Part shown: piece after piece, positions 46,985 to 58,853 of the stretch
Layout of the letters: every line of letters begins with the position of its first letter
Position numbering within the stretch: the first letter of the stretch is position 1
DNA from: Rotaria sordida
Taxonomy: Eukaryota; Rotifera; Eurotatoria; Philodinida; Philodinidae
Assembly (NCBI GenBank): GCA_905250125.1
Contig: CAJNOL010000026.1
Location: 310,077 to 374,076, forward strand
DNA length: 64,000 bases
Direction: 5' to 3'
The notes under the pieces: model-generated
What the model was told of the DNA's origin: nothing
Seen by the model: the letters and a program-made list of their open reading frames with translations, nothing else
The model's database searches: none
Made by a program: the position numbers and the translations under genes

Positions 46985-47560
46985 CTGGGAAAGTCAGATG
47001 ACAGTAATTTAAAAACCGAGTAAAATGTTTTTCTTGAATATTTTTACATGGTTCGATAGAGTTCATCGAGCTCTACAAAACTGTATATATTAAAAAAATT
47101 TTAAACAGAGTTCTTGGGTTAAAATACACTGAGAACTGTCTAAAGAATGTATAAAAAAACTCGCATTTTTTACATTTTATAGGAAACAAAATGGTCTTTT
47201 TTACTTTAAATTCAGCTATTTTTCATTAATATCCTTATGTAAAGTGTTTGAAAATGTACTCATTCGATACAGTGTGAAAAACTGCATCGAATGAGTACAT
47301 TTCGAAATGCCTGAGGGAGTAAAAGTAATTAAAAAAAAGCTAATTTTATTGAAACATACAGTGCGTTTCTTCCACATCAAAAATATGAGGTTTTAACGTT
47401 TTTTAAGACTTTTTAAATAGTTTTTTGAATTTTTTATCACAAAAAACTGCCTCAAAAATTTTTTTAATATATACAATTTTATAGAGTTCAAGGAGCTCTC
47501 TTGAACCATGTAACAATATTCAAGAAAAACATTTTGCTCGATTTTTGAATTACTACCACC
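46985..47560. mobile_element. Foldback element with central hairpin
   Basis: The left arm (about 46997-47110) has AAAATGTTTTTCTTGAATAT, TTACATGGTTC, then GTATATATTAAAAAAATTTT. The right arm (about 47450-47560), reverse-complemented, repeats AAAATGTTTTTCTTGAATAT, TTACATGGTTC and GTATATATTAAAAAAATTTT. At the centre AATGTACTCATTCGATACAGT (one base trimmed from each side) pairs with ACTGCATCGAATGAGTACATT around 47255-47310. No transposase remnant and no clear target duplication. Confidence 0.7.
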
Positions 47561-48278
47561 TTGGGATGGGTTTGGGTCTATGGGTTTGTATTGGTGTAAA
47601 ACGACGTTTTAAAACATGTGAAAGTAATAATAATTATCTGAAGGCGGGTCACGGCATCAAAATATTAGAAGTCCCTTCTGCTTCTTTCTTTTAATTCAGT
47701 TTTATTTCGAATGACCCGACCGAAGACAGAGAGCATTGCGACGAGAGAAAAAAAGAATCAAAGAATGTAAAAAAAGAGAACGAAAACAGAACACAGAGAG
47801 AAGAAGCGAATGCCAAAGACGAACAGAGAGAAAATGGACAGTAACAGATGAAGCGATGTGAAGGTACGTGAACAACATGCCTGTAACAGAACTTCTCAGT
47901 ATATCAGTAGAATCGAGGTTACATGAACAAAATCACGTCTATTATATATATAATGAAGGATAATCATCGATCATAAAACTCACGATTTATCTTAAGAAGT
48001 GGCGATTTATCACGTTTTAGTTCACGATTATCGTTTCGATATATCTCGATGAATCGCCAATTTTTTAGCAATTTCGAAGATATGAGTACTATTGTTATCA
48101 GAATAACGAAAATAAAAATAAAAATCGGATAATTGAAAATTTAATGAATTTAATTAATGGATTATGATTTTCTTTGCTAGGTTCCATTATAACGCGCGTA
48201 CTTTAAACTTTGGAAAAAAACAAGTGTATATGTTTTGATATTATTTATCTTTGTTTTTTTTTATTATTGAATTAGATC
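47561..48278. other. Intergenic spacer
   Basis: A purine-rich block (47720-47860, many GAGA and GAAC words), then AT-rich sequence. An acceptor-like ATTAG precedes the next start codon by three bases. No gene seen. Confidence 0.4.
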
Positions 48279-48641
48279 ATGTCATGTTTGTCTAGGTTTT
48301 TTGAAAAAAATATTGAAAAGATCTTAAAAATATTTTCTTCATTATTTAATAATCGTTATCAATTATTTCTTATTTGGATTCGATCAATATCAATAATAAC
48401 ATTAATTATTCAAATTCAAACATTTATTTCAATAAGTACTTATGCTATAACATTATATAAACGTCGAAAATTATTATTAGATGAATTGCATACAATTAAT
48501 ATTTTATTTATATCTATAATACAACGTTGTGAAAATCGTCAAAAATCTTTGTTAACTTCAGAAAAAAAAATTCAAAAAACTTTAAAAAGACTTAAGCAAA
48601 TGAATGATGTGACTGCTCAGCAACGGATACGGACGGTCTAA
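48279..48641 (+). CDS. Small putative membrane protein, unrecognised
   Basis: A 120-codon frame with codon use like neighbouring genes (CGT/CGA for Arg, TTA for Leu). Residues 25-60 contain one long hydrophobic segment (FLIWIRSISIITLIIQI..FISISTYAITLY), followed by a basic, helical, coiled-coil-prone tail (RRKLLLDELHTINILF.. to KIQKTLKRLKQMND). No family recognised. An AG four bases upstream of the ATG could be a cis- or trans-splice acceptor, so an upstream exon may exist. Its last 50 bp overlap the opposite-strand gene ending at 48592. Confidence 0.45.
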   Translation: MSCLSRFFEKNIEKILKIFSSLFNNRYQLFLIWIRSISIITLIIQIQTFISISTYAITLYKRRKLLLDELHTINILFISIIQRCENRQKSLLTSEKKIQKTLKRLKQMNDVTAQQRIRTV

Positions 48642-49314
48642 CTGATACTGAACTATGAATAGTTGTTTCAATAGGTGGAAGTTTAGTTATTTTCGATAAA
48701 TAATGAGATGGCCTACGTGTTTTAACTGTTGTTGTTGGTAATTGTAATAATTCACGTACATGTCTTTCTTCAAATTCTTGTGTAAGACGTTTATGCCGTA
48801 CACATGGTTTATTATTTTTATTATTATTTTCACTGCCTATAAAACGATGATATGTTGCAATAGATCCATATTTCATTTCTGATGAACGATTTATTTTCTC
48901 GTCTTGACGAAAACGTATTTTCATATTATAATGAGTATCAAATGAGGATATAAGTCGATCAGTTTTACTTTTATCATATTCTTTCCATTTTTCGATTATA
49001 TTTGTAAAAGAAGCTCGTTGAAATGCATCGGATTCAGCTAAATAATTATCAACACTTCGAGTTGAAATTAATGATTGATCAGTCCATTTTTTATCATTTG
49101 GTAAACGAGGTGTATCATAATGTATATTCAAAGGTGGTAATCTTTGAATCTAATAGTAAAAAATAAACATAATATGTTTATTTAAAATAATACAATTCTA
49201 AAAATAAATCACCTTATTTTTATATATTGAGGATTTAAGAACATTACTTGTCCAAAAGTCTTGAACATTATCAAGTTCTGTAGTGCTCACCCAACCTATA
49301 CTTTCTCTTGCCAT
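48592..49314 (-). CDS. Unrecognised soluble protein, possibly ciliary, 2 exons
   Basis: Exon 1 (49213-49314) starts MARESIGWVSTTELDNVQDF and exon 2 (48592-49149) continues in frame, giving 219 residues. The protein is charged, without membrane segments or catalytic motifs, and rich in short Tyr/Trp/Arg-Pro motifs (LPPLNIHYDTPRLP, ISSFDTHYNMKIRF, ATYHRFIG). This style recalls small ciliary microtubule-inner proteins, but that is only an impression; no family is assigned. The 63-nt intron has GTGATT..TTAG ends. The C-terminus overlaps the convergent small gene by 50 bp. Confidence 0.6.
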
Positions 49315-52300
49315 TAGAATTTTTTTTTTCGTTTTAATGTTTCATGTATGTTGACATCATCATTCTTCTTTCTCGAAACGCTATCCTATCGTTTAAAATG
49401 GAATTATATACTATACGTCATCAAAAAAATTGAAAAATAACATCTTGCTGAGATGCCATTTCGATTATAAAATCATGCTGAATGTATACATCAAAACAAC
49501 TTACTAAAGCGTATGACATTTTCAAATCAAATTTATTCATGCATTGAAAGTCTCATAAAATGAAAGATTGTTTATCTAATTAACAAGAAAACATGAATCT
49601 TAATTTAAAAAATTAAATTATTTTATAATTAGATATACAATTATTAATATGAACTTGGAGTACATATCTATGAATCATATTCTGTTTGTTTGAAGAAATT
49701 AGAAATAATTGTTTTCTTTTTTCATTATATAAATTTTATTGCGATGTTTAACAATGTAACAAAACAAAAAGAAATGAGGTTTTACACGTGATAATCTATT
49801 AATTATGATTGAAAATATTAACAGAGAGATGATGCTATTGATTTAATCTTGTATAACTCGTTGAATATTGATTCATATACATTAATTAATATCAATTGAC
49901 TATTGAATGATACATAATATGTACTATTTAAAAAAGATAAAAGTTTATTATTATCATCTATTCAAATACTAATGTACATGTTCTATCAAAAGATAAGTTG
50001 AGATTGACAATAAGTGAAATTAAAAAAGTGGAATTATTACTTATATTATTGATGAGTTTTTATGTGAATGATTGTATTTGATTAACAGAAACAAAGAGAA
50101 GATTGACAAAAAAAATTTTCTTTTCAGTGTGTTTTAAGATTTAACACTCTGTTAAATAAATATTAGCTAAGTTTTTCAATTTGATAAATAGATTGGTTTT
50201 TTTTTTTGCTTCGATAAACTTTTATTAAATTATTTTGAAATTTGATTTTAAGTATCATGAAACAAAACATGAAAAGTATACTTCAACAAGATTGCATCAA
50301 CTTTCTTCAACTTATCTAATAATTCAAGTTTTATTTTTTATTTTTCTTGTGCATGTTGAAAATCGATTATGTCAATCATGATCACATATTAGTCGTTATC
50401 TAGTTTATGATAAAAAAAAAAACAAAAGAAAATGTTCAATCAAATCAGATAACTTTGTCATTGATGTATTATATTTTTCTTGTTAAATGGCAGCGAATCC
50501 AATCTGTCAATCTCGAGTTTGAATAGGTTCATAGGTCTCCAATGATTAATTTAAGCGTACAGGATCAATTAATATTTCCCTTGCGTGAAATTTATATTGT
50601 AAAACGATTCTACACAAGTATTTTTCAAAGATTTTATATATTAATTGGGTAGATCTTAATAAATGCTACTTCTATTGATAAAATTTGACATGCCTCTTCA
50701 AGAAAAGAACATGATACCCTTTTTCTAATTGCTTTGATACAACAATTTTCTAAACTAATGTCGATGAATCGAGCCAAAAAAAAAAACTTCCGTTCCATGT
50801 AATAAAAAACCGATGTGAAATTCATAAAGAAAATATATACGTCAATAATTCTTTAGAAATATTTTGATTTTTGTTATTCATGATCTTTTCTGAATGTTAC
50901 TAGAAAATGTTTCTAGTCAAACATTTAAATATAATGAAATCTAGATTGATTGATTTGATACTTAAATAAATAACAAGTAATGATGGAATCTATAATCGTT
51001 ACAAGTATTCGCTTTGACGATTAAAATAAACGACATTTCACCAAATTGAAAGGTACTTCTTTCTTTTACTTTTTTGTTCTTTCTTCATAGTCTTGTTTTC
51101 TGATAAGAATCGAGAGGAAGAGAAATTCATACAAAAATATATTGACTATAGAGATTTGTTTCTTAAAATAAAAATTCATGGTTGATTTATTAATGTTTTT
51201 GTGCATCTATCCTATTTTTTTTACTAAAAAAATAATAAAATTATACCAACATAGTTTAGTTGCTTTCACAATTAAGATTTCTTCTGAACATTCTCACCAT
51301 GATTTCTAACGTTAAATTTATAAATGTCTTTGCTATTAACATAAAAATATTGAATGACGAGTTCCGTAGTAGTAATTCGAAAATATACTCATCATTAAAT
51401 AGGTAACAATATATGGCATTAACAATCTTGAACGTCATTGACGTCATGAAAGTTATTATAAGCCTGTAATACACATGAACTCTACGTTTCTTAATTTATA
51501 TGTCTTCAACTTAATCATCCTAGAAATATGATAGAAAATAAATGTCTTTCAACTAATTGCTAGTTTATCTGAATCAAATTTGAACAACAAAATTATATAT
51601 GATGCTTGATTTCCATATACCACATTAGAAAATATCAATTAGTAATTGGTTTATACATATTAGTCGTATATATTGACCACCACCTAAACATAAAATAGAT
51701 TATTATTTATAGCATTTTAGCACATCATAATCAAATGTTTATTCAAATACAGTAAATAGTCTCAGTTAATTATTATCTAACTGAAAATATAAATCATTAT
51801 AATATTTTTGTGCCAACTAAGTAAGTATTTTCTTGTTCAGTATATTATCCAATGATTGTTATGCTTAATATTATCATGTATATTACAAATATCTATTACC
51901 TATATGCAATGTTTATTTACGAACATTTCTTATATAATAACTACACATATAGCTATATGTTGTAGTAAAAAATTATTTTTAGGATTTATAGAATGTAAAG
52001 ATTATGATTCATTTTATTTATTAGATTTGGTAGAAAACAATATTTAATCTCATCCTTCTTTGTCGCAAAAGCTTTATTCTATATTTCTTTTCATTTTGAT
52101 GAGATGTTCATGCTATCTTTTGTTTGTTTTTAGTTAATAATGATTAAATTTTTCTTATGAACAAGTACATCTTCACATTTTCTTACAATAGTTATTTATC
52201 TAAATTTCTTTTTTGGCCAAAAAATATTAACTTTTTTTTCAAATAATCATGCAAAACTCTGTCTTTATACAATCATTGAGAATTTAATTTTTTTTTGCAT

Positions 52301-53743
52301 CATTTATTCATATTGCATATAATATTTCTATCCTTTTATTATTATTATTATTATTATTTCTTTCTTATATAAAATTTACATGTGTAGTTCTATATATGAT
52401 ATTATATTCTTCTACGAAATTATTTCTGTCGTATATTTTGATATTTGCATTTCCACATCAATACAATATTATGACTTTGAATACCATACAAACACAACAA
52501 TTTTTTTATGATATTCCAAGTCATGATACCAATCAAATGTAAATAGAAATAAATTTAGCATATACGCAAAAATTCTTGAACGAAGTACAACTGAATTATT
52601 ATGGATATAAGATTTATAGTTTGATATATGATTAATATTGAGATTCTAAACTGAAATTTATAGTGATATTTTTGTTACAAAACCAAACTTGTAAGTTTAT
52701 GTACTGGTCAAAGTTCGTAAAAAAATGATTATTATTTAAAGTTATAGTAGTGCAACTCATTACAGGTTTCTTTATATCATGCGTTCTAACACAGTGTCAG
52801 AATTTGCAGATGAGGAACTGTTTTTTGTTTTTACTGGAGCATAGTGATTGAGATATAACTTTTAAAAAATACAGAATGTTCTGTGGAAGATCTATTTTGA
52901 TAAGACTATATTTCCAATGAGCAAGTTTGTTCAATTATTTTTCTAAGAACTGATATAGATATTCATCTTTGACTAAAAGTAACCATATAAATGAAACACC
53001 CAGTTTAATTTTACTTCAAAATATGAAACGCATCTTCAAATAAAATAAATGTAAGCTTAACATATTAATGTGGTATATGACAATAGAAATACAACTGCAA
53101 TTTTATCAGGAAAGTTGTTTATATGGAAATGAGAGTTCGGCTTATGCAATAACACAAATTACGTCAAACAAATCCCCGCTAAATAATTAATCAGCAAAGT
53201 GATAAGTGAATGAATATACATTACGATAAAAATAAGGAAGCTCTATAATATATATGACACATAGGAATATCTATAACGAAAGATAGCTTATGTGTTAGAT
53301 AGATACTCATAATAAATTAAAAACAAATAATAGACACAGTGTGAAAACATACTGAGGAAAAAATGACTAATACATGACGCACTATAATACACTGAAAAAT
53401 TGGGAACAAATCGGAGAACATTATTCATACCAAACAGATATAAAAATAACTGAAAGTGATTAGAACTGAAAATTCTTCATGGTTTTTATTAAGATGCGAC
53501 TAATTATATATATTAGAGAAGAAAATATTCAAATGAATACCTTAGGAATGTAATTTTTAATGTTAGCATGAGACACCATGCCCTGCTAATGTAGAATATA
53601 TAGAAACTTTGGTCGCAACATTGCAGTCTTTTTATCTAATACCTGTCTTTAGATTTCATTTTTATTTTTATCTTTTAATCTATAATGTTGTTAGAGTAAT
53701 AAGAAAGAATTTCAGATTTATATTAATGAAGCTACTTATTTAA
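49315..53743. other. Long intergenic region, no gene recognised
   Basis: More than 4 kb of AT-rich DNA with only short, low-complexity open frames (for example 50634-50825, 51256-51474, 51856-52047). An ATT trinucleotide run lies at 52337-52358. No transposon ends or RNA genes were found by eye. Confidence 0.45.
52337..52358. repeat. ATT trinucleotide microsatellite
   Basis: About seven uninterrupted ATT units in intergenic DNA. Confidence 0.85.
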
Positions 53744-54365
53744 CCCTAGTACTACCAACCTGGCTCATTTTTGACCCATACACATAAATTTTAAAATGCA
53801 CTGGAAATATTTTGTTATTTCCTGCTTTCCGGAAGCAACTGTCATTTCTTACGAATTCATATATGTTGTTGAATTTAAAAAGAAATTCATTTGTTGTTTT
53901 ATATCATTATAAGCCTTCGGTACAATGCCATGCCTTCAATATACAACAAACATATAACAAGAAAGGAGAACATGTTAAATTTTTAATCCATAATCCAATG
54001 ACTCATTCACTATTCTAACTGGATATTTCCAATCCATTAAAAGGCATTTTTTCGAATGATTTCGAACCATCCAGTTAGAATGGTAGGCAAATTGAACGAT
54101 GTTCGATTTATCAAACTTCCAGGGACAAAAAAACTTCAACTAAATGTTATAATGGTTCCGATTTGTTTGCAACGAGCATTCTGTAAAACGCATTTTTTTG
54201 TATTACTTGTTCTAAATAAAGAAAGAGTATCATTTTGAATAATTTTTTTATCAGATCGAATATGAAAACAGCATATTTTATTAGGGTACTGATGCAAGAG
54301 TAAAAAAATCAGTTTGTAAAAACATCTGTTGTCAGTGTAGTACTTAAAGCATGGTAGCACTAGGG
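53744..54365. mobile_element. piggyBac-type MITE flanked by TTAA
   Basis: 622 bp. The left end reads CCCTAGTACTACCAACCTGG and the right end, reverse-complemented, CCCTAGTGCTACCATGC. TTAA lies directly outside both ends (53740-53743 and 54366-54369), the exact target-site signature of piggyBac. CCCTAG termini and the early CTCATTTTTGACCC block are also typical of that superfamily. The interior has a hairpin near 54015-54085 (ATTCTAACTGGAT / ATCCAGTTAGAAT) and no intact transposase; short frames inside look spurious. Confidence 0.88.
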
Positions 54366-54369
54366 TTAA

Positions 54370-56964
54370 ATATTACTTTACAACGTTTATCAGTCTCAAA
54401 TACAACTACTAATTTCATTCTTCAAAAATAACTTCCTTCCTTTCCTCGATATTAATTCCTATCTTATTAATATAAGATATTAATAATGCAAGTATCAAGT
54501 AGAATATTTTTCCTTTTCTATTTTTTAAATACTTAGATAGGAATTGTAATTTGTTACAAGAATATGTTTATTAAAAGAATTTTCAAGATGTTTCTTTTAA
54601 ATAAAATTTACAACAAATAATGAAAATTAAAAAGAAGAATTTTTACATATTTTTCTATTTAGGAAATTTGTTCGGTTGTTTTATTAAAAACCAGTCTTCT
54701 TAGCATATTTCTTTTTTTTTCTAAGAACTCGTAAAGGCAATTCATCCACTGAGAATAAAGAACATGCGCCTGATAGCACGTATTAGTACTTATTATAAGA
54801 TGCAAACCTTAGTCTAAGTGAGCAAAACATGTTTCCGACCTGGTGAAAAAAAAAAGAAATATCCAAAGAAAACTAGTCTTAAAGAAAATTGAACAAATTT
54901 CTACTATGGAAAAAATATAAAATTGTTCTTTTTAATTTAGATTATTTGTTGTAAGGTTTATTTCAAAGAAATGTTTGAAAAATTCTTGTGTTATTCAACA
55001 AACTCTATTTAACTATGTAAAAGTAGGAGAGAAAAAATGCTTTGTTCCATATTTACGTCATTTACCCATGTTATTATTCAAGAAAAGTCCACGCAGTCTA
55101 TAAAAAGAAATTTTAATATTTGATTTACATATATCTTTTCCTTTGAATATCATTAAGTAATTTATTTTATTCAGAAAATTTCATAGCTAACACATACAGA
55201 TATATATATATACATATCTATATCATTTTTCAGCAAATATTGTGTTGATTATGTTGAATGAGGCAAGAAGGCCATAAGACGATAGTTGTAAGCAACAATC
55301 ATAGGAAACAAGGTCGAGCTAAATATATTGTCATGGTATGAAAAGAAACTTGTAATATGAAATATATCTTAATACTAGTATTATTTTGAAAGTACCAATG
55401 GTTACAAACGGAATTAGAAATAAGATCAATAACAAAAAAGTGAATACAGAAGTCTCATTAACTGAAAATGATAACGATGTTGCATCAAGAGGAAATAATG
55501 AAATACTCTGAGGATAACATGATTTATGTCGAAGAATGTGATTCTTTTATTACGACAGTTTGATGAACAATACTCTAAGGTAACATTATGATAAAATCAT
55601 TTGAGCTTAACTAGAATAAAAACAAACAAATAATGTTGACTACATCGTTTGCTTCTTTCTTCAATATATATATATATTCTTTTTTTTCTTTTGTTTCCTT
55701 TATTCTTTATTATCTGATTCTAACATGGGAAAGAAAAGCAAATGTGTTCAAGTTAAAGAAGGTATCATTATGAAAGAGATTGATTTGTGTTGATTTGTCG
55801 AAAGGAGGTCGAGAAGATAGAGAAAGAGAATGAAGATGTTTCAAAAAAGCCTAATCAATCATGTTAAGAAAACTATTTTGATATAATCTTGTTTTGTATG
55901 GTAAGTGTAAGACATATTGTTCTTTACAAAAAATCTGTAACATAAAATTCAAAAAAATAAAGAAAATCACCTACGCTAGTCAAAGATGATGATGATCGAT
56001 CGAAAATAAATCTGAATAATAATAATAATAAAATGTTGCATGTTCTCAGATTAAGCAACACGTTTTATTATACGTCCACATGACATTTATATAATTCATT
56101 CGATGAGTATTTTTTTTTTTCGTATTTTCTTGATATGATTGTAATCATTACAAATATCATTTGTAAGTATTCTTTTACTGCATGCACATGTCTTCTTTTT
56201 TTTTAAATAAGAATTTTATGGCCTATTTAATGAATATTATTGTGTACAAAAAAATGATTAGGTTCTTCCTTTTTTTGTTATTTTCGATGAACATATTGCT
56301 TTCTATAGGTCTATTAAATCTTATTATTAACGATGCTGCTTTTTTTCTTGCATACGTGTTTGGAAGACGTTGAAGAAACAAATTTAGAAAAATGTCTATC
56401 TGCAAAGTGTTTGACAAAGGAAGAATTAGTATAATAATCCCATTGATTATTTCCATGCTTATAAGATTTTCTAGTTTCTTCAAAATTTAAGTTTTTGTTT
56501 ATTTCAATAGAAATAAAAAATAAGATGATACTTTTCATTAATTATGATTTAAATATCTCTAATTTTATTTTTTAATGTCTTAAAACAAAGATGAATTATT
56601 TGATATTAATAATTTTGAAGAATAACAAAAATAGAACAAAAAAAAATGAGAATAACAGAAAGAGAGACACAGAGAAAGAGAAAGTGAGAGAGGAAAATGG
56701 CGTAGCAAAGAAATTTTTTCATATAAATGATACACTTACACTAGAAAAGAAAAAAAAGAAAATAACAAAAAACAGCAGACTTAGAATCTGGCTTTGTAGT
56801 TAGTATATATGTCTTTCGACCAGCAACCAAAACAGATTAAAGGGCTTTTATTTATATCATATTGATAGTAGAAAACAAGGAAATATCTATAATTTTCTTA
56901 GAAACTATTTATTTTTAGAATAATATTTTTATTAATTGGTAATTCAATTGATCTTTTATTAAAT
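54370..56964. other. Long intergenic region upstream of the neuropeptide receptor
   Basis: AT-rich; open frames at 56182-56803 are low-complexity. Short TA and AAT runs occur (about 55199-55211, 55661-55675, 56018-56030). An acceptor-like TTTTTAG at 56912-56918 lies 46 bp before the receptor's first ATG, so a 5' exon or trans-splice site may be present. Confidence 0.4.
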
Positions 56965-58853
56965 ATGTCTATTTTATATCGTGTGATACCATTAATACTT
57001 TTTCTTCTTGTCTATGTTGTTGGTCTTATTGGTAATGGACTTTTAATATGTAAGCATATTAAATATTGTTTAAATAAAAAGAATTTCTTTTTTCTTGTTT
57101 TTGTATCAATTTAGTTATTGTATTTCGTCAAAAAAATTTACGAACAGTACCGAATTTACTTGTTGTTAGTTTGGCATTGGGAGATTTTTTATTTGTTTTA
57201 TTTTGTGTACCATTTGGAGCTGTTGCTTATTCATTAGAATATTATCCATTTTCAACATTTTATTGTCGTTTTGAAAATTTTATTATTAATCTTTCACTTG
57301 GTGTTTCTGTTTTTTCTTTATTAGCATTAAGTGCTGATCGTTATAAAATAATTTCCAAACCATTTTCAAGTCATGCTAATGATCCAGCGAATAAATTAAA
57401 AACAGTTGTTATATCTATTTGGCTTTTATCCATTTTTCTTGCTCTACCAGAAACAATGTATAGTGGTGAGTTATTACATATGAAACGAGAGAAAGATAGT
57501 TAGTAGAACGAATCGATCAAAGATCATTTTATCAAACTCTTGAAAACATATTCATTTTTCTAAGATGAGCTAAGTAATACACTTGAATTAATTGCAAGAA
57601 ATCTCCAAAAAATATGTATGTTTTAATTGTATCTATTCTTATAGGTCTTATTACAGAAACGTATAATCAAACAAATAACAAAACCATTAAATTAATTTAT
57701 TGTTGGAGTCCAAATGAAAGTCATTTACTTTCTAATCATACATTTATGATCAGTCGACAAATTATACGTCTTATTATTTATTACATAATGCCACTTATAT
57801 TTGTTTCCATATTTTACACACTTATTGCAAAGCATTTATTTCAAGCCAAAACTGCTATTTTAATACCCATGTCAACTCAACCATTTGTGAACGAAGCATC
57901 TAATACAAAAAGAGGACAAATAAATATTAAATCAACAAAATCGATATCCAATAATGCGCATTTACATAATCATACTATTCAAGAACAAAGACATCATAAT
58001 GAAATAATTAATAATAATTATAAAAAAAATCTTTCAAAACATTCAATAACACTTGAGAATGAAGAATTAACGAGCACGTATGAATCATCTCCTGCGTCAT
58101 TACGAACAACATCTTTATTATCATCGTCCTTAACAGATAAAGTACGGCGTAATAGAGAATTTCTTTATACTAATTCAGCTATAAATAATAATAATAATAA
58201 TAATAATATGGCTATGCATACATTATATCGAGATGTTAAAATACGAAAACAATTACGAGCACGACATAAAGTTGCTAAAACTGTCCTTTTTTTATGCATT
58301 GTCTTTTTTATATGTTGGTTACCGAAGCAAATTCATGATTTATATTGGTAAGTAAAATAATATAAAAGAATTTTTAATGATTTTTTTAAAAAGGTTCATT
58401 GGTGTAATTGTGTATTCTGCACATTGGAATCACTTTTGGCAATTTAATAAAACATTAGCACTTATTTTTTCTTATACTTACTCATGTATCAATCCATTTG
58501 CACTTTATGTTCTTTCAACAACATTCCGTCATTTTTATAAACGTTATTTATTCTTTTGGACGAATAGATCATGTTGTTGTTCGAAAGGTGATTTTGTTAA
58601 TCAAACACAACGACATCGTACTGGTGATATGATGACAATCAGTGAATATCAACGCCAATCATCTGCAAATAATGCTTCAAATGTTTATTATGATTTAAAT
58701 CGAATAAAAAATTCAAATTTTTCTCAACAACAACAACAACAACAAAATTCTACAAAAATGAATCGATATATGCCTACCGATGTGTCATTAACGGAAAATG
58801 GAATTCAACTTAATGAAAATCTTGATCAATCAATTAATATAAATGCGAGTTGA
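56965..58853 (+). CDS. Neuropeptide GPCR, bombesin/CCHamide-receptor type, 4 exons
   Basis: Exons 56965-57049, 57115-57465, 57645-58347 and 58394-58853 join in frame to 532 residues of a class A receptor. Seen: TM1 GNGLL, TM2 SLALGDFLFVLFCVPF, a Cys before TM3 (FYCRFENF), GVSVFSLLALSADRY in TM3 (family-typical ALSADRY), ECL2 Cys in IYCWSPN, TM6 FLCIVFFICWLPKQ, and TM7 CINPFALYVLS (an NPxxY variant). Loop 3 is long (about 110 residues) with a poly-Asn run (near 58185-58210); the tail has a CCC cluster suited to palmitoylation and a poly-Gln run. LALGD..VPF and ALSADRY place it near bombesin/endothelin-B-like/CCHamide receptors. The first exon begins within TM1, so a short upstream coding exon is possible. 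Confidence 0.87.

Noticed and set aside
53812..54360. Frames inside the piggyBac MITE as transposase
   Set aside because: No DDE-type motif or zinc-binding tail could be found; the frames are short and on both strands.
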